From contig JAPOPM010000126.1 in NCBI GenBank assembly GCA_026712905.1, forward strand, positions 1-47,496: 47,496 nucleotides of DNA, read 5' to 3'. This DNA comes from Deltaproteobacteria bacterium. Lineage in GTDB: Bacteria > Desulfobacterota > Binatia > UBA9968 > JAJDTQ01. Within the stretch, counting starts at the first letter, position 1. Each line of letters opens with the position of its first letter. Of this stretch, positions 1 through 7,342 are shown piece after piece. The notes beneath the pieces are model-generated. The model was not told the origin of the DNA. It saw only the letters and a program-made list of their open reading frames with translations, and made no database searches. The translations under genes and the position numbers were made by a program.

Positions 1-256
1 GGGTGCCGACGAAACGCACGTAGACGATGCGCGCCGGGTAGTTGATCCTCACCACGAGCCGGTAGTCGTTGCCCTTGATGTTGAAGATCACCCGGTTGCC
101 GCCAACGATGCTGGCGCTGCGGTACTTCTCCTTCACCTTCGCCGGCGTATCCCAGTCCTCCTTCAGAACCTCGCGATACCAGGCGAGCAGCGGCTCCTCG
201 GCATTCGCATGCCGCTCCCAGAAATTCCGGAGCGTCCTCTTGGCGATGATCCGCAT
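1..256 (-). CDS. higB: HigB-family mRNA interferase toxin (partial, C-terminus cut by window edge)
   Basis: The leftward frame encodes 85 residues starting MRIIAKRTLRNFWERH and running through SASIVGGNRVIFNIKGNDYRL to YVRFVGT at the window edge. This is the RelE-fold HigB toxin pattern: basic N-terminus, a W-Y-R-E helix, then the central beta strands ending in VRFVGTH. Family members are about 95-100 residues, so only roughly the last ten are missing. HigB toxins cut mRNA on the ribosome and are neutralised by HigA, usually encoded just downstream, which here would lie outside the window. The ATG at 254-256 follows a palindrome at 284-297 that may be the HigA operator. Confidence 0.85.
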   Translation of the reverse strand, partial: MRIIAKRTLRNFWERHANAEEPLLAWYREVLKEDWDTPAKVKEKYRSASIVGGNRVIFNIKGNDYRLVVRINYPARIVYVRFVGT

Positions 257-283
257 GGCTAGACATACACTATTCCCAAAGAG

Positions 284-297
284 ATTGTAAGTACAAT
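284..297. promoter_or_regulatory. Palindrome upstream of higB, candidate operator
   Basis: ATTGTA and TACAAT form a perfect 6-bp inverted repeat around a 2-nt spacer, 28 bases upstream of the higB start. HigBA operons are autoregulated by HigA binding such palindromes near the promoter, so this is a plausible operator. That role is inferred from position only. Confidence 0.45.
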
Positions 298-721
298 GCT
301 CCCAAAAAGCACAAATCTGTGTACACCCCTAGCCAGCGTCAGTCAACCAGAGTCGCGCCGCCCGCCAGGGAATGGCCGTGGACTGTTGCGGCTCGCGAGA
401 GCCGGAACAGCCCTTGGTGCGCTTCCTCCAGCTAACGGGCGCCGCATCGACCCCACGCGCACGAGCACGAAGTCGAGGAAGAACGGCATCACGAGCGGGA
501 GAGCTATCTGGAGTTCAACCGCGATGTGACCAAGTCCGGTCGTGGCATCCCGAAGGGCTCCGCTGGTCGGCCAAGGCGCTCAGAAAACGCCTGATTCCGG
601 GCAAACTCTGCCCAGGACTGACCCCTTCATGCGGCCGCATCGAACGGCTGCAAAATTTCCTGAGAGAACAAAGCAAGAATCTCAACCGGTAGGTTCCGGT
701 GGTTGCGCGCCCCAGCAACCA
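298..721. other. Gene-less degenerate stretch
   Basis: No convincing gene is visible. A short open segment at about 466-600 on the plus strand would read as a charged peptide (HEHEVEEERHHERESYLEF) and is interrupted on both sides. It looks like a remnant of something I do not recognise. The stretch lies between a toxin gene and insertion-sequence debris, which fits a decayed accessory region. Confidence 0.4.
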
Positions 722-756
722 AAATTCCCGCTATTTGAATCAGATAGCGGGAATTT
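722..756. terminator. Perfect 13-bp stem-loop
   Basis: AAATTCCCGCTAT (722-734) and its exact reverse complement (744-756) flank a 9-nt loop. The strong stem could act as a transcription terminator or be part of a small palindromic repeat. There is no long T-tract, so intrinsic termination is uncertain. The ATTCCCGC core recalls the palindromic repeats at 16.7, 26.6 and 36.1 kb, but the loop differs. Confidence 0.5.
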
Positions 757-795
757 CTTTGCTGGTGCAGCGGGCAACTGTAAATCTCCCATTTG

Positions 796-816
796 TGGCA
801 ACCGAAAACTGCACAC
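796..816. repeat. IS21-type terminal repeat, solo copy
   Basis: The 21 bases here are the exact reverse complement of 39462-39482, where they sit at the end of an IS21/IstB remnant. A weaker copy beginning GGCAAC lies about 24 bases upstream. Multiple repeats of this type in the terminal region are typical of IS21-family ends. No istA or istB homology is visible next to this copy, so I read it as a solo end left by deletion. Confidence 0.6.
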
Positions 817-855
817 ATTGATTGTCGGTGTGAGTGCCGCTGGACTTACCCCGAT

Positions 856-1185
856 TCAGTGGACAGTTGAGGGCTGTCGGCACCAGCACTGAAGGTCCGC
901 GACAGCCGCTGGAAGTAAAGCCTTCTCCATTTCCGAGGGATTGGGTAGCCTCGGAGGGTCGTCATGGACATCCGACTCGCGGATCAGGGAGACCTCGAGG
1001 TCGGCTCCGCCGTTCGGGCCAGCGTCGCTTTTGGGACGCTCCACAGCCGCCGCAGCGGCGCTCTCGAAGTCGTTCGGGTTCAAGTAGCCCAGGGCGGAGT
1101 GCCGACGTCTGGTGTTGTACCAGCCCTCGATGAACTGGAAGACGGCCATGCGTACCTCGGCCGGGGTCTGGAACGCCCTCCGTTC
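856..1185 (-). pseudogene. IS3-family transposase orfB, C-terminal fragment
   Basis: Leftward translation gives AEVRMAVFQFIEGWYNTRRR followed by HSALGYLNPNDFE, the signature end of IS3-family OrfB integrase-core proteins. The reading frame runs on past the usual stop into 50 extra residues. Upstream (higher coordinates), homology stops at about 1185, where an IS30-family fragment begins on the other strand. The matching internal part of an OrfB lies at 2070-2168 on the same strand. The two pieces probably come from one element split by the IS30 sequence, with about 45 residues lost between them, including the second catalytic-core segment. It cannot encode an active transposase. Confidence 0.8.
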
Positions 1186-1196
1186 GATGCCCGCGC

Positions 1197-2062
1197 CTGG
1201 CCCCAACGTGGGCTTCTGGAGTGGTCGCGGTCATGGCCGCCGCCAGGACCGCTATTGGGCGACAGCGTGGAGCCCGCAGCAGATCGCCCATCGGCTCCGG
1301 ATAGAGTATCCCGACGATGACTCGATGAGGACTTCGCACGAGGCCATCTACCAAGCGCTGTACATACAGGGGCGAGGGGCACTGCGCCGCGAGTTGACGG
1401 CCTGCCTGCGCACCGGGCGGGCGCTGCGCGTGCCGAGGGCTCGCCGCCGTGGTCGCGGCAAGAAGTTTGTAGGCCCCGACATCATGATCAGCGAGCGGCC
1501 CGCCGAAGCCGAGGACCGAGCTGTTCCTGGACATTGGGAAGGCGACCTAATCATCTGACTTGGCAGCTCCGCCATCGGCACATTGGTCGAACGCACCACC
1601 CGATTCACGATGCTGCTCCACCTACCCCGCATGGCCGAACGTGGCCGACTCAGGATCAAGAACGGTCCGGCTCTTGCGGGGCATGGCGCCGAAGCCGTCC
1701 GGGATGCCATCACTTCGACGATCGCTACGCTCCCTGATCAACTTCGTCGGTCATTGACCTGGGACCAAGGCGCGGAGATGGCCCAGCACGCTCAACTGCG
1801 TATCGACACTGGCCTGCACGTATTCTTCTGCGACCCCCGCAGTCCGTGGCAACGCGGCACGAACGAGAACACCAACGGCCTGCTGCGGCAGTACTTCCCT
1901 AAAGGTACTGACCTCAATAGGCACAGCGCTAACGACCTTGCTGCTGTCGCCGCCACACTCAACCGCCGACCGCGGAAGACTCTCGGGTGGAGAACCCCAT
2001 CCGAAGCCTTCAACGAACTGCTACTCTTACACCACCGAGGACGTGTTGCGATGACCCCTTGA
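1197..2062 (+). pseudogene. IS30-family transposase, 5'-truncated with in-frame stop
   Basis: One frame reads GRGHGRRQDRYWATAWSPQQ onward, through RPAEAEDRAVPGHWEGDLII, and after a TGA at 1556-1558 continues in the same frame with the integrase core (LVERTTRFTMLL, LTWDQGAEMAQH, NPRSPWQRGTNENTNG-like segment). The usual motif continues GDLIIG, so a single GGA to TGA change explains the stop. The N-terminal helix-turn-helix part is missing because the copy abuts an IS3 fragment. The second half ends with the family's RPRKTLGWRTPSEAFNELL motif. The copy is inactive unless the stop is read through. Confidence 0.85.
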
Positions 2063-2069
2063 GATCGGC

Positions 2070-2168
2070 CTGGGAACCCTTGTCGGAATGATGGACCACC
2101 TCTTTGGGGCGCTGTCCGATGGCCATGTTGAGCGCTGCGAGCACCAATTCAGTACGAAGTGCGCACAG
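2070..2168 (-). pseudogene. IS3-family transposase orfB, internal fragment
   Basis: The leftward frame contains LRTELVLAALNMAIGQRP followed by KEVVHHSDKGSQ, the D-containing segment of IS3 OrfB proteins (normally ending HHSDQGSQY). Homology ends at the boundary with the IS30-family remnant, and the downstream part of OrfB reappears at 856-1185. Upstream of residue L, the sequence no longer resembles OrfB, so the N-terminal half is also gone. Confidence 0.7.
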
Positions 2169-2334
2169 TTTAGGTGTCCACCAAATCGGGGCAACTCCAT
2201 CTCGCAGACCGGCTACGGAGCCCGACGATGCAGGCGGATAACGACCCGCCGGGTCCGACTCACCTGAAACCGCCAAGGGTAACGGTGATGACCGCAGGTC
2301 GCGCGGCCCACGCGGTTCGTGGCACATTCGTGAC

Positions 2335-2988
2335 ATGCGTTTGTTCAGCTACAAGATGACCCATGACTCCGGCTTCGCGCCGAATCCGTATGGTCACACC
2401 TTGACCCTAGCCACCTGCAAGCCGCAGATTCGCCGGCTCAAATCGGTGGATGACTGGATCGCCGGTTTTACCTCGCGGACACTCGCCGGCCACGACGTGG
2501 GCTCGGAGCGCCTGATCTATCTCATGCGTGTGGCCGAGAAGCTGCCCATGCGAGACTATTTTTCCGACTCGCGTTTTCAGGACAAGATCCCCGACATGTC
2601 CGCCAGAGGCCCGATGGCGAGGGCCGGTGACAACATCTATCGCCCCCTGCGACCGGACGCGGACTCCTGGACGCACTTCGAGCAGTTGCCGAACCGCAAT
2701 CACTGGAATCGTGACAGGCCCAACGAAGATCATCATCGGCGGGATGTCTCCGGCCGATACGTACTGATTGCGGATGAGTTCTACTACTTCGGCGGCAACG
2801 CCCTGGACCTGCCGCCCGAGTATCGGCCGGAAGTACCGCGTGGGCAGTCCGGCCACGGAAAGGAGACGCCGTGGAAGCAGGCTCGGTGTTTCGTCGACTA
2901 CATCCGCACCAGATTTCAGCCCGGTCGCGACGGCGATCCACACCGGTGGCCGAAGGTGCCCGATGACCAGGGCGGACGATGCGGTTGA
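2335..2988 (+). CDS. Nmad2-family protein (nucleotide modification associated domain 2)
   Basis: This 217-residue protein begins MRLFSYKMTHDSGFAPNPYG and continues LTLATCKPQIRR, with a later DNIYRP segment and an ADEFYYFGG strand. This pattern matches the Nmad2 family as I know it. Nmad domains were named in comparative-genomic work on DNA base hypermodification, where they occur beside modifying enzymes. Their biochemical role is not established. The stop overlaps the start of the next gene by 10 bases, so both are probably translated together. No clear Shine-Dalgarno sequence precedes the ATG at 2335. The gene follows IS debris directly, consistent with acquisition by transfer. The family assignment is from memory and no search was run. 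Confidence 0.75.
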   Translation: MRLFSYKMTHDSGFAPNPYGHTLTLATCKPQIRRLKSVDDWIAGFTSRTLAGHDVGSERLIYLMRVAEKLPMRDYFSDSRFQDKIPDMSARGPMARAGDNIYRPLRPDADSWTHFEQLPNRNHWNRDRPNEDHHRRDVSGRYVLIADEFYYFGGNALDLPPEYRPEVPRGQSGHGKETPWKQARCFVDYIRTRFQPGRDGDPHRWPKVPDDQGGRCG

Positions 2989-3869
2989 TCCTGAGCCGCA
3001 AGGGATTCGACTCCGGCAGCGGAGGCTGTCCCAGTCCGATTCTTCCCGACGGCACGATGCTCTCCCTGCCGATTCCGGACAGGAACTCTCGCATCGCCTA
3101 CCGGGAGATCGAGTATCAAGGCGTCAATATCGGGCAACTCATTGCCGATCTCACCGGCGACACCCGCCGGCTCCGACACTACGCCCATCTGGACCCGGAC
3201 CTCGACAGAGCCTCGCTGCCTCGTGCCGATGGATGGCGACCGTTACTTGGACAGACCGGTATCGCTCAAGGTCATCTGCGGAAGCAGAGCGTACAGGCGG
3301 GCGATCTCTTCCTGTTCTTCGGTCTGTTTCGGCCGGTGGAACGCACTGGGAGCGGCTGGCGTTTCATCAGGCGGGATGGCGCCAAGCATGTTCTTTGGGG
3401 CTGGCTGCAAATTGGCCGAATTCACAAGGTTGACGAGCTGACGTCCGAGACCCTGCCTTGGGCTCGCTATCACCCCCACTTCCAGGGCAAGCGCGACGTG
3501 AACAATACGCTCTACATCGCTGCCGATGGGCTACGCCTGAACGGGAGGGAGGTCGATGCACCCGGGGCCGGTCTCTTTCGACAGATCGATGATCGGCTGA
3601 TCCTGACCGATCCGGACGCCGGATCATTGACCCGATGGCGGCTCCCTGCCGCCTTCTATCCCGATGCCCGAAAGCCGCCGCTCAGCTATCACGGCACACC
3701 GGAACGCTGGCAGCGTGGTGATGGCTACTGCACTTTGCAAAGCGCCTCAAGAGGACAGGAATTTGTCCTGGACACAGCCCGGTATCCCGGTGTGACGGAT
3801 TGGTTGTCGTCGTTGCTGGCTGAACAGGCGCTTGAGCGGGGACCACGCTCATCGTCCAAAAAACGGTGA
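2979..3869 (+). CDS. Nmad3-family protein (nucleotide modification associated domain 3)
   Basis: The 296-residue product starts MRLILSRKGFDSGSGGCPSP and continues ILPDGTMLSLPIPD. It has the segments LGQTGIAQGHLRKQSV and GDLFLFFGLFRPVE, and a HVLWGWLQIG strand. These are hallmarks of Nmad3 proteins as I recall them, which commonly sit directly downstream of Nmad2. The AHLDPDL segment at about residues 70-76 is also conserved in that family. Function is unknown; proposed roles concern recognition or processing of modified nucleotides. The start lies inside the end of the Nmad2 gene. No glycosyltransferase, TET/JBP-like oxygenase or restriction gene is visible nearby, so the cassette stands alone here. 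Confidence 0.75.
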   Translation: MRLILSRKGFDSGSGGCPSPILPDGTMLSLPIPDRNSRIAYREIEYQGVNIGQLIADLTGDTRRLRHYAHLDPDLDRASLPRADGWRPLLGQTGIAQGHLRKQSVQAGDLFLFFGLFRPVERTGSGWRFIRRDGAKHVLWGWLQIGRIHKVDELTSETLPWARYHPHFQGKRDVNNTLYIAADGLRLNGREVDAPGAGLFRQIDDRLILTDPDAGSLTRWRLPAAFYPDARKPPLSYHGTPERWQRGDGYCTLQSASRGQEFVLDTARYPGVTDWLSSLLAEQALERGPRSSSKKR

Positions 3870-4060
3870 CGCCGACGCGAACGATGCAACCTTGATCTCC
3901 CCCGCGCGCCTTCGAGCCTTGGCGATGTCGTAACTGCCCGCCCACCTGAAGCAACGCTACCACCTGATCAAACGACTCTCCACCAAGGCGCCGCAAGGAC
4001 ATCCAGCGCCAGCCCTTCCGTCGTGTCGCCCCGGCGTGCAGCAGCAAGATCGCGGCGGCC

Positions 4061-4091
4061 GTGAATGGATATCATTCACATGATGAATGAT
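4061..4091. promoter_or_regulatory. Overlapping inverted repeats at the start of a decayed ATPase gene
   Basis: GTGAATG (4061-4067) pairs with CATTCAC (4073-4079) around GATAT. ATCATTCA (4071-4078) also pairs with TGAATGAT (4084-4091). The two alternative palindromes overlap and surround the ATG at 4080. This could be an operator or an mRNA switch of the former gene. No regulator is known for it. Confidence 0.3.
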
Positions 4092-4440
4092 TTTCTGCCG
4101 CGCCCGATCGGGCTCCGCCTTGATCAATGTCTACGCACCATGCTGGCGGTGGTGATCAGCGGTGCCCGGCAGACAGAAAAGAGCACCCTGGCCGGTCCGT
4201 TGGTGTCTCGGGAGCGTCGCTTTATCTCTTCTTGACGACTTTGACGCACTGGACGCTGCCGTGCGCGATCCGCTCGCGCTGGTAGGCACTGCGTCGGGCC
4301 TCGCCGCCGAATCTCTGACTCTGGTGGAGGCAAGCCTCGTGGAAGCGGTTGACGAAAGGTACGATCAGGGCGCCCTGCAAATATTTTACGAACTTGATCG
4401 TGCCCGGGCTCGACATACGCCGCCCCGTCGCCGTAGGGTT
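4080..4440 (+). pseudogene. AAA ATPase of the DUF4143 type, decayed
   Basis: From the ATG at 4080 the frame reads LRLDQCLRTMLAVVISGARQ then TEKSTLA, resembling the N-terminus of AAA/DUF4143 ATPases. Those normally have GARQTGKST as Walker A; here the second glycine is glutamate (GAA at 4176-4178). The frame stops at 4233-4235. The homologous continuation LLDDFDALDAAVRDPLALVG appears in another frame, so at least one frameshift is present, and the rest of the gene is unrecognisable beyond about 4400. A broken Walker A plus a frameshift argue for a dead gene. Intact family members are about 380 residues and are often toxin-like or mobile. Confidence 0.55.
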
Positions 4441-4445
4441 TCGGT

Positions 4446-5498
4446 ATGGAGTCGACATTCCAGCTTGATTTCATCGCATGGTGCCACTTGGTGAGCATGT
4501 GGGCTGACGTCGTCAACCGTCTGAACAGCAAGGCCACGACGCGAAGCGGAACGCCCGTTGTTGCGCTCCCCGCGATTGCGCGATCCGAGACGGTCGCCGC
4601 CGCAGTCCAGACGCTCCTGGTCGACGGCCCCGCCGCGTCGATCAGCGACCTCGCCCGAAGGGTGGTCACAACCAGCGGCTCCGAAGACAGCGGCTCATTT
4701 CACGCGGTCAGACTACACATCACGCGCGCCTGCACATGCCTCGGACGGGACGGCTACAGGCTCATTGAGTTCGGATCGCGCGGTCATACGTCGCCGTACC
4801 AGATCCGGGCCTCAGATGAGTTCAAGGACATCGTAGTCGAGATCCTTGTTCCCAAAATCGAGAAGGTCTACCAGAGCCTCGTCCCGGGCGGGGACCGACT
4901 CCAGGCCGACGCAGCTCTTTCGTTCTGGGGGGCGGGGCTCCGGGTGTGGAACCGGGTAGCGGGCCAACCAAAGTTCCGAGCGACACAGAACGAAAAGCAG
5001 TGGCTATGCCGCAAAACGCTGGCGAGCCCGTTTGCGGCGGCCGTCGTTCAACTCCTCGGCCAGTATCGCTTGATAGAGGAGGCGACGAAGGAAAGGATCA
5101 CCGCCAACCCAACAGAGTTGGCTGCCGAATTGTGCGCCACCGGAGTCACGCCAACAAGGCAACACGAAGATTCGCCAGAAGGAGATGACTCTGCCACCAC
5201 AATGGCAAGCGAATATGCTGCGCGCAGGAGAGCAGTGGCAACCGAATATGCTGCGTGCAGGAGAGCGGCCCAGAAAGCAGGAAAAGAGACGCCAGCGTTC
5301 AAGTGGATGACTACCATGGTTCGGCGCGTTGTGCGCCACCTCGGGCCAGATGGGTATGGGCTCATCGAATGTACCCGTCAAAGCCGACCGCGGCAGCCCG
5401 TAGCAGCGCGCGCATCAGACGCGCTCCTGGAATGCTTGGAGGACGTGCTTCGGCGCGAGTTCACCCAAGCCATAAACGCCAAGGAGGGGCCGAGATGA
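4446..5498 (+). CDS. Hypothetical protein with two related winged-helix-like segments
   Basis: I do not recognise this 350-residue protein. Two parts resemble each other. Residues about 85-140 contain CLGRDGYRLIEFGS and QIRASDEFKDIVVEIL. Residues about 285-345 contain HLGPDGYGLIECTR and AARASDALLECLEDVL. The alternating helix and DGY-LIE hairpin look like a winged-helix arrangement, but this is inferred by eye. Between them lies an 11-residue tandem repeat (MASEYAARRRA, VATEYAACRRA). There is no signal peptide. The stop overlaps the next start as ATGA, so it is co-translated with a TctC-like protein. An alternative start is the ATG at 4498. Confidence 0.6.
   Translation: MESTFQLDFIAWCHLVSMWADVVNRLNSKATTRSGTPVVALPAIARSETVAAAVQTLLVDGPAASISDLARRVVTTSGSEDSGSFHAVRLHITRACTCLGRDGYRLIEFGSRGHTSPYQIRASDEFKDIVVEILVPKIEKVYQSLVPGGDRLQADAALSFWGAGLRVWNRVAGQPKFRATQNEKQWLCRKTLASPFAAAVVQLLGQYRLIEEATKERITANPTELAAELCATGVTPTRQHEDSPEGDDSATTMASEYAARRRAVATEYAACRRAAQKAGKETPAFKWMTTMVRRVVRHLGPDGYGLIECTRQSRPRQPVAARASDALLECLEDVLRREFTQAINAKEGPR
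5202..5267 (+). repeat. Two-unit 33-bp tandem repeat inside a coding region
   Basis: Units 5202-5234 and 5235-5267 differ at only a few positions and encode two copies of an 11-residue basic helix. The in-frame unit length suggests replication slippage that preserved the reading frame. Confidence 0.8.
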
Positions 5499-6745
5499 TC
5501 GACGGTGTGCTGAGGTATTCAAGCATCGGCATTCTCGCCCTAGGGCTCGTTTCGCCGGCCCTCGGGGAATCCGTGAATTACCAAGCCCAAACATCCAAGG
5601 AGGCGGGGCGCCAAGTCGCGGTCGACACCCAAGCATTGAAGGAAGCGCTAGAGCGCATGCTGAACCAGCTCAACAAGCTAGAAAAGAAGTCGGCCTTGCG
5701 CGTTCACCCTCACCCGAGAAATCAAGAGGGGGTGCGAGGGCTGGGTGGCACGATTCGGATCGTCTCTCCACATTCGCCGGGCGGTGCCAGCGACTTCCAC
5801 GCGCGGCTGGTTGCGCGCCACCTCGGAAAACACCTGCCGGGCAAACCGGAAGTCATTGTCGTCAACGTGCCCGGGAGAGGCGGCCGCGCTGCCGTCGCGT
5901 ATGCCGCCAACAAGACTAGGGGTGGCGTAACCGTGCTACAGCCTACCGGCTCAACCCTCCAAAGGCAGCTCTTCGATGACAGCGATCTCGCCAGTTGGGC
6001 ATGGCTCGGCTCAATCAACGAGAAACCCATTCTCGTCGTTCCTCGGAACTCACAGTTTCAGAGCCTCAACTCGCAGATGCCCGAACTGAATGTCCATTGC
6101 ACGTTGCCGGGAACCGCCAATTGCAGCGCTGCCGCCGCGGTGGCGGAAGCTCGGGACACGACCACCATCGTATCCCACGAATTCCACGCGCGCATCCAGG
6201 AACGGCTCGCAAGCAACGCGGGCGTCATCTGGTCAAGCAGGGAACGTCGGCTGGCCAAGCGTGGCGCGAGGGCAATCGCTTACTTCGGTATGGACCGCCA
6301 TCCGGATTGGGACATCGCGGGCGTGCCATTCCTGGAGGACGGCATCGCGGGTAAAGCCACGACATTTCGGCTTTTGGCTCTCCCGGTCATCGTACCGCAC
6401 GCTTGGGGCGTGCCACCGGGCGCTGCGCCGGATGCCATCCAAGTACTCCGACGCGGATTCCTGGACTTGATGGACGACCCACAATTCGCGGCGGCCGGCC
6501 AGCGTGCGAGTCTCGCCATCAGTCCGGGCAAGAGACTCGCGCAATGGATCGAGAATCTTGAACACGAGATGACACCGGCCGCCGTCACGCGGGCCATTCG
6601 GGCCAAACTACGACTAGGCCGAGCGACCGGAATCGAACCGGCCGTGCCGTCGCCAAGCCTAATCAGTTTTCCGCCATGCATGGACGGTCCCGTTGTCGAC
6701 CCGCTTCATAGGCCTTGGAAACGAACGCCTCGGCCTTGTATCTAG
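5495..6745 (+). CDS. TctC-like substrate-binding protein with N-terminal extension
   Basis: The 416-residue product starts with a likely signal peptide (IGILALGLVSPALGES), then a short helical stretch rich in K, E and L. A domain follows with IRIVSPHSPGGASDFHARLV and VNVPGRGGRAAVAYAANK. These are the hallmarks of TctC/Bug periplasmic receptors of tripartite tricarboxylate transporters (GG-x-D-x-x-AR, then N-x-PG-x-GG). AAGGAGGGG at 5480-5488 is a strong ribosome site for the ATG at 5495, which overlaps the previous stop. No TctA or TctB membrane genes are nearby, so it may be a sensor or an orphan receptor. The last 35 residues look unrelated to the family and contain a tRNA T-arm-like DNA segment at 6626-6642. 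Confidence 0.65.
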   Translation: MIDGVLRYSSIGILALGLVSPALGESVNYQAQTSKEAGRQVAVDTQALKEALERMLNQLNKLEKKSALRVHPHPRNQEGVRGLGGTIRIVSPHSPGGASDFHARLVARHLGKHLPGKPEVIVVNVPGRGGRAAVAYAANKTRGGVTVLQPTGSTLQRQLFDDSDLASWAWLGSINEKPILVVPRNSQFQSLNSQMPELNVHCTLPGTANCSAAAAVAEARDTTTIVSHEFHARIQERLASNAGVIWSSRERRLAKRGARAIAYFGMDRHPDWDIAGVPFLEDGIAGKATTFRLLALPVIVPHAWGVPPGAAPDAIQVLRRGFLDLMDDPQFAAAGQRASLAISPGKRLAQWIENLEHEMTPAAVTRAIRAKLRLGRATGIEPAVPSPSLISFPPCMDGPVVDPLHRPWKRTPRPCI

Positions 6746-6754
6746 GAGAAGAAG

Positions 6755-7342
6755 ATGAAGACGGTACTTGGTATATTGTGCCTCGGTATTGCAGTCGTGG
6801 TGTTTCCGTTGAGCGCCTCGGCCGGACCAACGCCGAGTTACGTGACGGAGTGTCGCTACGTCGACGTTCCCCTGACCGGCTGCGGCTGGACCGTGCGACT
6901 CCCGAGATGCTGGACGAAGTGCGTTCTGACGGGCTTCCGCGACCCTTCGATCGGACCGATTCCCTGCGGCAGTCTGGGTTTGGGCTTTCTCGGGCTAGGT
7001 CTACCGGCAGGGGTAGTACCGGATTGGGGACCCTCCGCGAAGGAGGTGGACCTGACAGAGGTCACCCTACGAACAGGGGCAGCAGCGAACGTGATCAAGG
7101 AGTTGTCACGCGAGTTCAGCGTCGCGAGCCATTCACTCAAGCGGCCCTACATCCCATCCAGCGGCCCGGCAGCTGGTATCGACTTCTCGCCGCGTGCCGG
7201 TTTACAAACGCTGTGTGCTTTGGGTGCGAGTGACTTCGTTTGTACTCGGTGCCAACTTCAGCCAAATGACCCGGCCTGTCAAAGACTCATCGGAAAGTGG
7301 GCTGTTCCGTGGTCTTCACTTGGCTTCGGAGCCACGCGGTGA
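6755..7342 (+). CDS. Hypothetical exported cysteine-containing protein
   Basis: The 195-residue product has a clean signal peptide (MKTVLGILCLGIAVVVFPLS then ASAGP). After cleavage it carries about ten cysteines, including the pairs CGW...CWTKC and CTRCQLQPNDPAC near the C-terminus. Disulfides or metal binding are possible. AGGAG lies six to seven bases before the ATG. I recognise no family. It follows the TctC-like gene by 9 bases and its stop overlaps the proposed GTG of the next gene, so the three form one transcription unit. Confidence 0.6.
   Translation: MKTVLGILCLGIAVVVFPLSASAGPTPSYVTECRYVDVPLTGCGWTVRLPRCWTKCVLTGFRDPSIGPIPCGSLGLGFLGLGLPAGVVPDWGPSAKEVDLTEVTLRTGAAANVIKELSREFSVASHSLKRPYIPSSGPAAGIDFSPRAGLQTLCALGASDFVCTRCQLQPNDPACQRLIGKWAVPWSSLGFGATR

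Noticed and set aside
3870-4060. Leftward frame with a LGGESFDQVVALLQVGGQLR segment
   Set aside because: It runs antisense into the Nmad3 gene and I cannot match it to a family. It could be transposon debris but there is no support.
5202-5267. Possible CRISPR-like repeat
   Set aside because: Only two directly adjoining units with no spacers, within a coding frame.
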